Positions 1 to 11,240 are shown, numbered from the stretch's first letter. The stretch: 64,000 bases of DNA from Argopecten irradians (GCF_041381155.1 NC_091136.1:52559236-52623235), one strand, 5' to 3'. Notes: generated from the letters alone by a model not told the origin. Numbers and translations are program-made.

Positions 1-1894
1 TCGGCAAGCCTCGGGTTTTACTACATTTTGTGACCCTCGTGTAGAATAAAAGAGTCTTACAGTACAGCATGCATGATTATTTTACCTGCCTGTGTAATTT
101 ACATAGGAGCAGAGTGTGTTAGTTGATGTTATTTTGAAATTTAAAAAAAAAATTAAATTATAAAACCAGTTTCTTTAATCATAAGAAATTGTATACACAC
201 CTTTTTTTTATCAAAGTGTCGTATTTATAGAAATATCTTCTAAATCGCATCTGCTTGCTGATTAAAGAAAAGAACATTTTAGCCCTTGATAAATTTTCGG
301 ATATTCTGCAAGCAGATTTACATTGTAAATCACTTCTTTGGTGCAGTAGCAGAGCTGCGTGTATGTATTTCGATACTGCGTAGATATCATTGAAGATCAT
401 AGCTCTTACTGCTGTAGGTGTAGCATGTCAATTTGGCCAAAATATGCTGATAAATACAAGTGTTCAGAAAATAAGAAAACAAACTGTGCAGTAGGTTTGA
501 ATCATATTTTTTCACCAAATAACCATAATATGAACTCGTGTCAGACACCTACGCAAATATGGAGATAACGAATGATAAATCTAACATTTTTTCTAAGATT
601 CAATGTAGTATTTTCACTATGCTCAAATGTCATTATATAATGTAGCATTTGATACGAATACTGGTATTAATGAAAATGTCTTCATATGGCATATTTGCAT
701 ATTTTGTTTTATAGAGTTGTGATGATTGGAATGTCATTTGGTATCATAAATAACAAGCATAATATGCATGTCAAAATAAAATGGGCTCGAAAGTGTATGT
801 TTGTGTAAAGACAAACAACAACATGTGGGAGTACCTCTATTGACACGATTAAGTATAACATGACATGCTTATTTACCTATTTGGTTAATTATGATCCAAA
901 CCTACTGTACTATTTTCCCAGGAATGTACCTTTTACGTTCAGTTTGTCAACAAATAAGGTATTAGTTAGTAAGAACTACGGTTAATACAAATAGCTTACA
1001 TAATGTAAAAAGACAACAACAACAAAACATACAAATGTAGCTTAATCAGCTTAATCATCTACATTTGTAAGGTTTTTTTCAGTAGCACCAAAGTCGTTTA
1101 TGTGTATACAAAATGTCACTCTAGTTCTAACAGGAGTTACCGGCAAAAAAAATCTTAATAAAAGCAGATATTTCAACATTAAAATTGGTTTCAATCTGCC
1201 AATATTAATGTAATCTTTATATTCAAGTTGTTATAAGTATAGCTACTAGAAATCGGAATTTATCTAGATATAAACGTAGTGTATATTACAACAGTGATAT
1301 GCAAAAATAGTATATGGGCGAGGTCACCGGATATCAGGCGGATTATGTTATCAGTAGTGTTTCAACTATATAATTCAACCTTCATATTTCGTATACATTG
1401 TAATTAAACGACGTTACTTAATTTTTACTCGGCGTACCACAGAGTGGTCTTAAGACAGTTTGTAAAGGATGAGCACTCATATAACGTACGTCCATTTAGA
1501 GAGATAACTAAACTGGAAGAATTTATTCCGGATGTCTATCGCACATATCATACTACATTCTTGGCCAATGATATCTTTATTGTACGTCGAGTTTGTAATG
1601 TGAACCATTAGGTCAGAAGACACACTGATACAACAAAACAAATGATAATAAACAAATGAGATAACACAAACGGTCACAGAAAATAGAAAATGTCATTAGA
1701 AACACAAATCACTGTGTCAGTAAATTTAAAAGCAAAATAAAAATACAAGAAAAATGTCTTTAAAACGACAAGAAAATTACTTAACAGGTCTAGATATCTA
1801 TATAAATTATATAAGTGTGTTTACGAAAGAAGACCTCAACATCATACCTACACCAACTGCAGTTAATCTACAGTCAGAACTTCTGGAAATTACT
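1..1894. other. Noncoding, AT-rich
   Basis: No open frame here looks like a protein. The first ~55 bases, around 'ttttgtgaccctcg', match in the opposite orientation a block at about 7050-7125, so this edge is probably the end of a dispersed repeat. The rest is AT-rich with short homopolymers and no recognisable element. Confidence 0.6.
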
Positions 1895-2767
1895 TGGAAA
1901 ATCAAAGCTATTTGCGGATGATACGAAAACTTACGGATCATGTAACCGACTTGAAGATTCCGAAAAAATTCAAAATGATTTGGACAAATTAAGTGAATGG
2001 TCAACACTATGGCAATTGAAGTTTAATTCATCTAAGTGTAAAACACTACATTTTGGACAAAGAAATCCCAACTTTGAGTATATCATGCGAGAAGAAGATG
2101 GATCCATACAACAAATTACTTGCGACAAATATGAGAAAGACCTTGGAGTTACTTTCGACACAGAACTTAAGTTTAGTCTACATGTGGCAAATTGTGCGAA
2201 AAAGGCGAACAGGCTAATTGGAATGATAAAGCGATCATTCACGATGTTGGACAAGGATATGTTTCTTCCACTCTATAAGTCTCTAATACGACCACAACTG
2301 GAATACTCAGTAACAATTTGGAACCCAATTCTGAAAAAGGATATAATTGAGTTAGAAAACGTGCAAAGACGTGCAACAAAACAAGTGCATGGACTCCGTG
2401 AAACACCATATACGGAAAGACTGAAACTTTTGGGCCTACCAACTCTACAATACAGGAGACTACGATATGATATGATCCAAGTGTTTAGAATTATTAATGG
2501 TTTCGACAAAACGAGCCATTCTGCTAATGGATTACTCCCCCGGAACAAAGATAGGAGAACGAGAGGTCACAACAAAACGCTTAAAAACAGCAGTCAAGAC
2601 TTCGGTGCAGGAGTAATTCCTTTGCTTTAAGAGTAGAGAACACATGGAATAATTTATCGTACAACGTGGTTAACTCGGAAAGCATTAATTTATTAAAATC
2701 AAACTTAAACAATGAGTGGAAGAATAATCCTTTGAAATTTAAGCCAGATTTCTACAGTGAGATCTAA
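1895..2767 (+). mobile_element. CR1/L2-like LINE, 5'-truncated reverse transcriptase remnant
   Basis: This is the C-terminal half of a non-LTR reverse transcriptase. The frame opens at the catalytic block with 'KLFADDTKTYG', keeping both aspartates. It continues with the usual thumb signatures 'WQLKFNSSKCKTLHFG', 'LGVTFD', 'LYKSLIRPQLEYSVTIWNP' and 'ELENVQRRATK'. The frame shifts near 2605: the stop at 2630 is premature, and the expected tail ('ENTWNNL...VVNSESINLLKSNL') continues in another frame to a stop at about 2767. Upstream RT fingers/palm and the endonuclease are missing, which is typical of 5' truncation during target-primed reverse transcription. Both truncation and frameshift make it inactive. 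The family name is an inference from motif style. Confidence 0.85.
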
Positions 2768-3094
2768 CTGCTAGTCCAAACCTCGTGTATTTGTGTACAT
2801 ATGATTGAGCTGTTGTGCCAGGTGAAGAGAACTTTATTTCACCTGAAGTATATTATTTTAATATATGTAAAATGGATTGTACATTTTTATCAAGTGTTTG
2901 TACAATAGTTTTTAGAAAACGGAAACAAGTGCCATTAATGGAAAGCACAGACTTTATATATATATTGGATCGGAAGATCTAAAATTAAGTGAAGGAAACG
3001 AACTTGATTACATCGGACATTCGCAACTCGATGAAATCTACATAACAGAAGTCGAAAGTAAAGGTGGTCTAGAGATCAGGTCAATCAGGTATAA
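2768..3094. other. Noncoding spacer after LINE remnant
   Basis: AT-rich DNA including a short (TA)n run near 2956. It may contain the LINE 3' UTR. No gene is seen. Confidence 0.5.
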
Positions 3095-4240
3095 AATGAG
3101 AATGGCGCGAAATCCCGTCGACACCGTGACGTCACAACAGAGATATCATCTTTATTTCATTTAGCAAATAGGCTAAAAAGCCTTTGTGCAAAACAAATAC
3201 AGACATGAAAATGGTAAACAGACTTTTCTGGAAAAAGAATGTACACTATATATATATATATAAATAAAAAAGAAATCAGCGAAAGGATGCATACAACAAA
3301 TATATCAATTATCAAATAATATTGAATTTCTAACTTCATAAGCTCTGTGAACAAAGATAGCTAAATTTTTAACAATGCTACTATTTTCTGAAGTCAAGAG
3401 ATCTATAAATTTAGTCATATTAGGCCTAAACCAAAATTTCTTTTTTAACAGTTTTGATCTAATATCTACATAAATAGGACATTCCAAGATAAAATGATAT
3501 TCATCTTCAATTTTTGCACAATTAAATCAATATCTCAAATCGACTGGAATTGGATTAGGCTTATGCCATAGGAGCATGTATAGGATCTACATTATTATTC
3601 AATATATTTAAATAATGATCATTTAATCGGTCAAGAGTATCCGCATTCGTCAGCGCTCTTCTACCAGAATTAACAGGCAGTACGTAACATAAACATAGGA
3701 AAATATATCTCTCAAAACCAAAGTAATCTTTTGAAAGTTGCATAATGATAATATCATCAGAATCCTTGTTAACAATGTTGATACCCTGTGAGATTGTATC
3801 TCTTACATATACAATAAGGCAACCAGAGTCTCTTTTAGTATTTTTAACATATACAGTTCTATGCAGGGGAAAACATGTAAAATTTTCAATCTCAATATCC
3901 CGCAATGGAGATGACCACGTCTCGGTAAACAAAAGAATGTCATTAACATCAATAAGTTTTTTTTTTTTAAAGAAATCGCTGTTCAGTTTGTTACTTCTCT
4001 TAGTAACTAACCCTTGACAGTTCATGTAAACAAGTCTAATGCTGTCCTTACCTGCGTACGCGCACGTGCAACCTTCGCTAACCTAGTCACTGTACGAGTC
4101 TCCGCCCCTTGCCGCTTCCATTGGCTCGCTTTCCTGCGACATTGCGTATTGATTCGGAAAAAAAAAACTTGGAAAATCAATGGAATCGTACGTTTAAACG
4201 TATTTCTTTTTATTAGGTAGTCTGAAAATCCTTTCCTTAG
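3095..4240. repeat. Dispersed repeat copy split by a LINE fragment
   Basis: The left flank (3095-3145, with 'aatggcgcgaaatcccg' and 'gacgtcac') and the right flank (4137-4240, with 'cattgcgtattgattcgg' and 'tcaatggaatcgtacgtt') are contiguous in two other copies in this window, at about 8400-8560 and 9535-9700. The intervening ~1 kb is LINE-derived, so this copy was interrupted by an insertion. Confidence 0.65.
3146..4136 (-). mobile_element. LINE with internal deletion: endonuclease start plus 3' end
   Basis: Read on the minus strand, 4025-3561 opens 'MNCQGLVTKRSNKLN' and continues with 'DILLFTETWSS' and 'RDSGCLIVYVRDTISQGI', the beginning of an endonuclease/exonuclease/phosphatase-fold domain of a non-LTR element. 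It jumps directly to 'ECPIYVDIRSKLLKKKFW...AYEVRNSILFDN' (3487-3305), the extreme C terminus seen after the RT zinc-binding region in such elements. The RT is therefore deleted internally. The minus-strand 3' end runs to an 'aaataaagatga'-like tail around 3146-3160. The CpG-containing stretch 4030-4136 is probably the 5' UTR. It is not coding-competent. Confidence 0.75.
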
Positions 4241-4329
4241 GTATGTTAAGGACTGAAAAGGTACCTTAATAGACGGACTCGCTACTGTATGTAGAAATTC
4301 CATCGCATGGAGTGGGTCGTCCGCGTTAA

Positions 4330-4728
4330 AGGCCCACTACCTTTCCGGAGCAAAATTTAAAGGTTTCTAAAAATCACAAATAACATAAGAAAATTTATAC
4401 GGATGGCCTAATATGAGGTTACAACGCCAAACATATGCAAGTTATCCTGCGTAATATATGATAACAGTTGGGTTTCATCCCGCTCTTTTGCCTTCTGCTG
4501 CAGTGATAATCAACTACCGCGCGGTATTTAGCACGACGGCGGGAAACATAAGACGACCCGCGTTATGAAAATTAACATTTTATTTATCTAAATTAAATTG
4601 TTCAGAAGACGATGATAAGTGTAGCATTACCGGTAAGTTGATAACTTATGCGACTCTATAAAATAATCGATCTCGTTTTACATTTCCATTTTAAAAATTA
4701 AAAGCTGTTTCGGAAAGGTAGTGGGCCT
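4330..4728. mobile_element. MITE flanked by TTAA, TIR AGGCCCACTACCTTTCCG
   Basis: A 399-bp element lies between two TTAA tetranucleotides (4326-4329 and 4729-4732). It begins 'AGGCCCACTACCTTTCCG' and ends with the exact reverse complement of that 18-mer. It contains no ORF. TTAA target duplication is the hallmark of piggyBac-type transposases, so this is inferred to be a nonautonomous piggyBac-like element. Confidence 0.75.
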
Positions 4729-4827
4729 TTAAATGACTCTTCATACGACTTGGTCAGTGGACAACCACAGTTGGGTGAGTTTGAATATTTAGTTTATCGA
4801 TTTTCTTTTTCTTTCTGTTAACATGTA

Positions 4828-5060
4828 CAGTGGAACTTGGTTGATACGAACTCGGTTAATTCGACAAACCCGGCTTAATACGAAGTACTTTGACGGTCCC
4901 GGCAGAATTTCCTCTTTATATTTGTTTAAAGAACTCGGATAATACGAAGTAAATTTTGGGTCCGAATGAAAAAAATCATACATAACTCGAAATGGGATTT
5001 TTTTGGACAACGAGATCGCCGAAAATGCCGATTTCTTTTTCATACATCTGCCGTAGAACG
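4828..5060. mobile_element. pogo/Tigger-like transposon terminal remnant
   Basis: After a TA dinucleotide, 'CAGTGGAACTTGGTTGATAC' and 'CGAACTCGGTTAATTCGAC' resemble the terminal sequence of pogo/Tigger (Tc1-mariner superfamily) elements. A related sub-repeat 'gaactcggataatacgaagt' follows. No matching opposite end or transposase was found, so this is a solo end or a deleted copy. The right limit is approximate. Confidence 0.5.
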
Positions 5061-5616
5061 GCTTTTCAAAATATATATCTAGATTTTCTTGTTATAATTT
5101 TGCAACTACCATCGGTGATTTTGACATCTCTCTTTTTCGCATCGTTTTACGACATGAAACTAGTCTATATATGCTTTTTAACATTAACTTAAAAAAGAAC
5201 ACGTTGCCTTTATTAAAGAACGCGAACTGAGATCTCCACCCCCTATACTTCAAATACATCATATTTAGGGAATTTTTAAATAAATATTTATTCTGATAAT
5301 AGTTCAGGAACAAGTGTACCATATCAATTAAATTCTTTAATTACACTCAGATACACATTGTGCATAACAAGAGGTCATACATATATAATTCAATTTTAAG
5401 GTATGACAGGCAAAATTAAATGCATTATTTGTATAAAGATTCAAACTTTTAAAACAAATTCAGTGTGTCATACCATCCTGACCACACCTCTGGTATATCC
5501 CCGAATAAATATACTAATAATATATTGTGTACACATGCCCGTATGTTGCGAGTGAAACAAGCCACAGGGACCTCAGAATCAGCAAATGTTTACTACATTT
5601 AGACCTATCCTATAAT

Positions 5617-5680
5617 TTATATATATATATATATATATATATAACCTGTTAAACAAATATATATATATATATATATAAAA
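5617..5680. repeat. (TA)n microsatellite pair
   Basis: Two TA runs are separated by 'acctgttaaacaa'. The same 'cctgttaaacaa' follows the second run, so a TA tract plus flank was duplicated. Confidence 0.85.
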
Positions 5681-6431
5681 CCTGTTAAACAATAACACCA
5701 ATGACATATATAAACATAAATATTTTTTATGTAATATCTAGACCGATTAAACACCCAAATATCAACATCACACAAAACTATGTTAACCACCAGGATAGTT
5801 CCAGATAATACCCATATCACTGTTGACCTATACTAGTGGACTTCCGGTTATATCTTAGGGATGGAATCTGCGGTGTAAGGTATGTATGCATGGAGTTGTT
5901 ACATCACATACATAGAATATCATAAGCCTTGTATGAGGGCCTAACGGAACTTAGACCACTCCTTTACGTGTGTCGTGTTGTCATATAGGATAAGATAGGT
6001 AGATAGAAAATGACTGGTGGTAAAATCAACGAAAGCCTACCTAATTTCACAGTTCCATGCCCGTGATAAATACCTGAATGTTGAACTTAACATTTAGTAA
6101 TAAGTAATGAATGAAAAGTGTTCAATAAATAAGAAAGATTTGTTATCAACACGTGTATAGATAAACTGAAAAAACTGGCAATATTTCCTGTTGGTTTGTC
6201 ACGAATGTTTTTGTTTACTTAAACTGCCTTGTAACTGTAATATCGATCAGCTGTGTCAAGAATTTATAAGTTCTAAAACGGGGTTATCTCCCGTTCACCA
6301 CAGCTGACATTTTATCATCACGAACAAACCCAACCCCCACAACACGGAATTGGGAGCGGCTCACACGTGTGAATATATTTTTATTTAGACTGTACAGGTG
6401 ACGTTGCTTATTATTCACATGGCATGAAAAC

Positions 6432-6454
6432 GATGATGATGATGATGATGATGA
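6432..6454. repeat. (GAT)n microsatellite
   Basis: Seven to eight uninterrupted GAT/ATG triplets. Confidence 0.9.
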
Positions 6455-6670
6455 GTAGGTTTGGGTTGTATACTTTTGGTACATCAGAACTTATCTAATT
6501 TTTGTTCTTGTAATAAACATAACATAATGCAATACCCACGGAGGTAATAAAACTATACCGCTCATTCTTACTAAAGCAAAGGCCATATGTGGGCTGTTTC
6601 AAGTGGGCAATAAAAGTTATATACATACATTTTTATTGTTTAAAAGGATTATTTACTTCACCGAAAATCA

Positions 6671-7010
6671 ATGCTGAGACAAGGCAGACACGTCTATAGA
6701 GCTATAGAATCCTTAACCCACGGAAATAGAGCTCGATGTTTACGGGGTAATATGGAGAGAGAGAAAACATACCCATTGTCAACTTTACGACAAGCACAAG
6801 TCAAAAAAGATAATGAATCTAAAGTTGCCAGCGAATCCGATTCTGAGGAAGAGGAAAAGGATTCCAGTGAGAAACACGCTCCGACTCCGAAGAAATCTTT
6901 GCCTCTGTGGGCTAAGATAGGATTGTCCATCGCTGGTGGTGCGACAGCTGTGCTGGCCACGCCAGTCGTGCTTGGCGCTGTTGGATTCTCTGCCGGAGGA
7001 GTAGTAGCAG
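6671..7010 (+). CDS. ISG12-like exon 1
   Basis: Encodes the N-terminal extension, the acidic linker and the first hydrophobic segment, ending 'GGVVAG' at a GTATAT donor. It ends one base into a glycine codon. Confidence 0.88.
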
Positions 7011-10000
7011 GTATATAATATCAGACTCTTCATATATGGATATAAATTAAAGGATAGAAATATTCTACCCGAGGGTCACAAAATTTTGTAAAACTCGAGG
7101 CATTGAGTATTTTTCTCTCATACCTCAGTTGTCATTATTACAATTTTACCAGTATGTTAGCCCAACATTTTCAAACAAATATGAAAAAAATTGCGACTGC
7201 GAGTTCATTCTCCATTCATAAAAAATGTGTGACATTTCAATGCAAATTATATTGTTTTACTTCTTAATAGTAAAAAGCAGTATAGTTTCGGAAAATAACA
7301 TTTTACCGAAACAAATGTTAATTTTGTTCAGCAAGTAACGTCACGAAGCTGCATTACATGTAATAAGCCATGTGATACAGCTGCATTACATGTAATAAGC
7401 CATGTGATACAGCCTCATCCAACAGAGTGGATTGCATCGGATAAGTCAGCATTACACCTGTAGGTATGTTTACACGCACTGATAATCAGGACCTGAATAA
7501 AGTTCTTGTAGGTTCTCTCATGTCTGTACACAAATCTTTGTAGTTCTTGATGTTTCATGTGTGTCATATATCAACTTGTTGTCTTGTTTCTGAACTTCGC
7601 TAGAAAGAATCTGTCGCCATGCTAAGCTTAACAATGGCTGTATCAAGACGATTGAACCAGAAATGATGCATCAGTTTATTTTTCATACTTGTGAATCAAG
7701 ATGAGCTTTTAATATGTTATTCACCACCAAAAATTACCAACTTTTTGAAAATTAGAGTGCTTTCAATGCATAGGTTTTAATTTTACATGTACAAACAAGA
7801 CGTGAAAATGATTTTTGGCAGCACTGCCAAAATCATTATGGTTTTCAATAGATTAACGTTGAAAAATAGCATGTCAAACTTTTCGCCCAGTTATGGCACA
7901 TATAACTTAAATTTGAGATCCATCTTGATGCTGGTCATTCATGATGCCAACGTCACATCCTCCCTCAGTGAGTATTCAGTGCTTTAAATATTTCTACTGA
8001 AATTATAGCCACACGGCTTTGATTATGTTATTTTTTTCATATTCGTTTTTTATCAAAATCGACAGAGTTTGGTACGTTTCTCGTGAGAGGAAACGCACCA
8101 TATTTGTGTCGTTCCTTGACCCCAAGGCCAACGACAGTGAGTGGTTTGGTTCACAGGGGCTTACTGTCCTAAGAATTCTTGGCTCCAGCCGCATTACCAA
8201 ACCTAGTCTTTTAAAAGTGCCTAGTGTGGTTATTTTGGTGTCACTGTTGAATAATTTATTTGTCTTTTTTCATACTAAAGCTGGCTTTCTGATTGGCAGA
8301 TACTTTTACTTCATACTACTATAATATTTTTTTCATACCAAATCTGGCTTTCTGATTGGCCAATATTTTTTTTGCATACCACTATAAAAAAACCACTCCG
8401 ATAATGGCGCGAAACCCCGACGTTACAAATGTATCGTGACGTCACATTAGAGACATTGACGTTGCGTATTGATTCGGAAAAAAGAATCCCTTTAAAAAAC
8501 CATTATAAAGTTACATTTAAACATACTTCATTTTATCAAATAGAGTATAAAATTAATTATAAGTATTGATGTCACTATTTTTAGGTCACCTGAGACGAAT
8601 CGCCTTTTGACCGTCGTCGTGCGTCGTCCGTCGTATGGCGATAAACAATTTACTTTATCGACTTCTTCTCCAAAACTCCTGAACCAAAATTGTTGAAATT
8701 TTGCAGAAACCTTCCATAGCCAAAGGTCAACCAAATTTGTGAATTGTACGGTCCCAGCCCCAAGGGGCCTGAGGGGTGGGGCCAAAAGGGGTCAAATAGG
8801 CTAAAACTTCAAAAATCTTCTTCTGAAATTCCAGAAAACGTAGAATCAAATACTCTTCATAGATTGAAAGGTCTTGAGGTCCTTTACAAAAATTGTGAAT
8901 TATATGACCCTGGGGTCTCACGTTCCCCCCTGGGTAAGGGGTCAAGTTTACTATAGTTTATATTGGGAAAACACATTTTTGAGCATTATTTGGTCATTCT
9001 AATAGGAAACAAGAACTATTGGAGAACAGCAAAGCTCGCCTATTCAGAAGAAGTTGATGATCAAGTATTTACTATTTAAACATGGAAATATGACAAATTA
9101 ACAGACTCAAAAAAACCTAAAAGGCCCCAAATTGGTTGTATTATCACGTTCAGCATCCATACACATTAGGAAAATAAAATCATAAACATTTGGAATTTAA
9201 AGCATAAATTTTGGTAACATAATACACTAACTATCAAAAAGAAAAACAAAAAAGAAAAATACTAATACGAAGGTTCAACTTTAAAGTTAATTCTAATTGG
9301 TAAATACTTTTTACAGATTTAAACCAACTTTGCAATGCTTTTTCTGTATCAGCACTCAGGTGACCGTCAACGGCCTCTTGGGCCTCTTGTTTAATTTTAT
9401 CGGGTTATGAAAAAAAATTGTTTGCAAACTTTTGTAAGAATACGCTACGCGGATTCACACAGTTTGCAAACAAATGTTTTTTCATACCCCGATAAAATTA
9501 AAAAATAGTGACATCCATGCTTAAATAAAGAAAAATCCGAGAATGGTGCGAAAATCCGACGTTATCATTACGTCACAATAAAGATGTCGACGTTGCGTAT
9601 TGATTGAAAAAAAAACCAAATCCATTTGAAAATCAATGGAATCGTACGTTAACGTATTCTATGTTATCAAATAGTCTAAAAAATAATTATTACCATTGAT
9701 GTTACATTGTTTTTAACTTAATCGGGTTAAGAATAAATTGTGTTTGCAAACTTTTGTGAGAATCCTCTACCGCTACGCAGATACAGTTTGGAAACATCTT
9801 TCATACCCCGATAAAGTTAAAATATTCACATCATTGCTTAAAGTTATATGTGCCGTAATAACTAGGCGAAAATTTTGACTTGTTATTTTTTTCTTCATTG
9901 ATCTATTGAAAATCATAATGTTCGATGAAATCAGCCGTGATAATCGTTCAAATGGCCTCAGATGACGTATAAACGTAAGTTACAAGACAGAAATTATGTA

Positions 10001-11240
10001 CTGTATAAGTGTGGTTATTTATGCCTTATCTATGTTTAAATGGACTAATAACACTGTAACAATGTGAAATGAAAATGTAGACCACAATTTGGCTTCTTGG
10101 TCTGACCGTAGGTAGTTATTTCGCTTCATTATAGATGTACATATAATGATTTTTGGCAGTACTGCTAAAAACTATTTTCTGCTCTTAATTGTATTTGTAA
10201 AATTAAAATCAATACAGTGAAAATATTGTAATTATCAAAATGTTGGTAACTTTTGATGTTGAAAAACATTAAAAGCTTATCTTGATTCGTGAGTATGAAA
10301 AATACGGCACATATAACTTTAAATGTTTTACAGATATACTTCTAAATAAATTATAAGTATTTCATGTACATGCCTTTCTTACATACTAAGTTCATTGTAC
10401 GAAACAAGAAAATAGTATTTCTTTGCATCATAATGAAATATTCCATTTACATGGTATTGACCAACAAAATATTTTGTAATCTAAACAACAGTCCTGTCGT
10501 TCTGGTGCCTACGTTGTCGCATTTGATCACTAAATAAAGACTTATTGGTATATGTTGCCATCTTGTAGACGTCATATCCGGTTGGTGCAAGACTGTGGTG
10601 TTACGTTTCTAACCAGTTGACAAAGATTCTGGGAATCTGAAAAAAAATACTATTTCGTTTAAGATGTGGTTGGAAGCATTAGGTAATATCTGTCATAACC
10701 TGCTACACTAGAACAGAGCTGTCTTAGACTGCTTATGGGCTTAGGTCTACGGTCGTTTGTAGGGTTGGTGGGATTTAATAAGCATATACCACTGTCATCA
10801 CCACGACAGTCAGAATCACAGATGCAATCAGTAGACAAAGGGGTTTCAACTAAGAAAAAACTAAGACGAAAATACCGCGTAACTCTTCAATCGTGTTTAT
10901 AAGAGGTTTTCCGAATTAGTTGGCATGAAGTACTGTTGATGTCAGATAGCCATGAACGATTCATAAGGGAAATTGTCAAAATAGGCCTAGTGAACATTAA
11001 TTTTTCATTTTGATTAATTTTCCAGGCTCCTTAGCAGCAAAGGCTATGTCAGCCGCAGCAATTGCTAACGGAGGAAGCGTGGCGGCGGGGTCAGCTGTGG
11101 CCGTCTTACAGTCAGTTGGGGCAGCAGGACTTGGTCTAACTGGGGCTGCCACAGTTGGCACTACTGCGGCCGGGGCCACATTAGGAGGGGTCACTGCTGT
11201 GGAAAAATTGACAGAAAAAGTAACTAAACGGGACAAGTGA
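6671..11240 (+). CDS. ISG12/IFI27-like (IFI6/IFI27 family) gene, two coding exons
   Basis: Joining 6671-7010 to 11026-11240 (GT at 7011, AG at 11024-11025) gives a 555-nt frame of 184 residues. The junction is phase 1 and restores a glycine codon, so the small-residue core reads 'GGVVAGSLAAKAMSAAAIA' followed by 'LQSVGAAGLGLTGAA', the conserved signature of the IFI6/IFI27 (ISG12) family. Layout: residues 1-32 are basic and poor in acids, possibly a mitochondrial targeting segment; 40-65 is a Ser/Glu-rich acidic linker; ~74-170 forms the hydrophobic Gly/Ala-rich family domain; a short charged tail 'EKLTEKVTKRDK' ends the protein. In vertebrates family members are interferon-inducible and several act at mitochondria in apoptosis. 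Similar inducibility here is inference. An additional 5' noncoding exon is possible, and the start Met is simply the first in frame. Confidence 0.9.
7050..7125. repeat. Dispersed repeat fragment (inverted relative to window start)
   Basis: Contains 'cgagggtcacaaaa', the reverse complement of the motif at positions 20-45 ('ttttgtgaccctcg'), with similar flanking words. It lies just inside the ISG12-like intron. Confidence 0.5.
7347..7410. repeat. Perfect 32-bp tandem duplication
   Basis: The unit beginning 'agctgcattacatgtaataa' and ending 'ccatgtgatac' occurs twice with no mismatch (7347-7378 and 7379-7410). It contains the palindromic word 'acatgt'. Confidence 0.95.
7676..7912. repeat. Rearranged relative of the TTAA MITE at 9842
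   Basis: Carries 'gaatcaagatgagcttttaat', 'gatttttggcagcactgcc' and 'ggcacatataactt', all found in the element at 9842-10318, but with orientation partly switched. It looks like a rearranged or solo half-element. Confidence 0.5.
8269..8583. repeat. Dispersed repeat with 60-bp internal duplication
   Basis: Two neighbouring blocks share 'ctggctttctgattgg' and 'cata(c)cactata' words. They are followed by the 'atggcgcgaaaccccgacg ... gcgtattgattcgg' unit also present at about 3095/4137 and 9535. The unit is interrupted at its right end by the element starting near 8584. Confidence 0.55.
8584..9388. mobile_element. Abundant bivalve-type interspersed repeat (GGTCACCTGAG ... GGGCCTCTTG)
   Basis: Starts 'GGTCACCTGAGACGAATCGC', followed by a CG-rich 'cgtcgtcgtgcgtcgtccgtcg' tract, then 'cttcttctccaaaac...gaaccaaaattgttgaaattt' and a 'ggtggggccaaaaggggtca' word. 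It ends '...CTCAGGTGACCGTCAACGGC' plus 'CTCTTGGGCCTCTTG'. The near-terminal words 'GGTCACCTGAG' and 'CTCAGGTGACC' are inverted copies. I recognise this as a very common bivalve repeat, but its transposition class is unclear to me. It has no coding capacity and sits inside another repeat. Confidence 0.6.
9389..9837. repeat. Two tandem hairpin units of a dispersed repeat
   Basis: Each hairpin has arms 'ttatcgggttatgaaaaa' / 'tttttcataccccgataaaa' around 'tttgcaaac...gtttgcaaac' (first ~9397-9510, second ~9718-9812). A ~210-bp spacer between them holds 'gcgtattgattg' and 'tcaatggaatcgtacgtt'. Confidence 0.65.
9842..10318. mobile_element. MITE flanked by TTAA, TIR AGTTATATGTGCCGTA
   Basis: A 477-bp element lies between TTAA at 9838-9841 and TTAA at 10319-10322. 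The first 16 bases 'AGTTATATGTGCCGTA' recur as their exact reverse complement at the right end. There is no ORF. The target signature suggests a piggyBac-like transposase worked in trans. Confidence 0.75.
10323..11025. other. Remainder of the ISG12-like intron
   Basis: AT-rich; no element recognised. It ends in the pyrimidine-rich acceptor 'tttttcattttgattaattttccag' region immediately before exon 2. Confidence 0.6.
11026..11240 (+). CDS. ISG12-like exon 2 (terminal coding exon)
   Basis: Encodes the most conserved part of the family domain ('SLAAKAMSAAAIANGG', 'LQSVGAAGLG') and the charged C terminus, then TGA. It is markedly GC-richer than the surrounding intron. Confidence 0.9.

Larger units (their letters stand above)
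5061..6670. other. Noncoding region upstream of the ISG12-like gene
   Basis: No protein-like frame. It holds (TA)n microsatellites at 5617-5680 and a GAT microsatellite at 6432-6454. The last few hundred bases must include the promoter or 5' UTR of the downstream gene, but I could not identify a convincing TATA box or upstream exon. Confidence 0.5.

Noticed and set aside
8528-8956. Overlapping frames of 70-85 residues on both strands
   Set aside because: They fall across the boundary and inside of an interspersed repeat and have no protein-like features.
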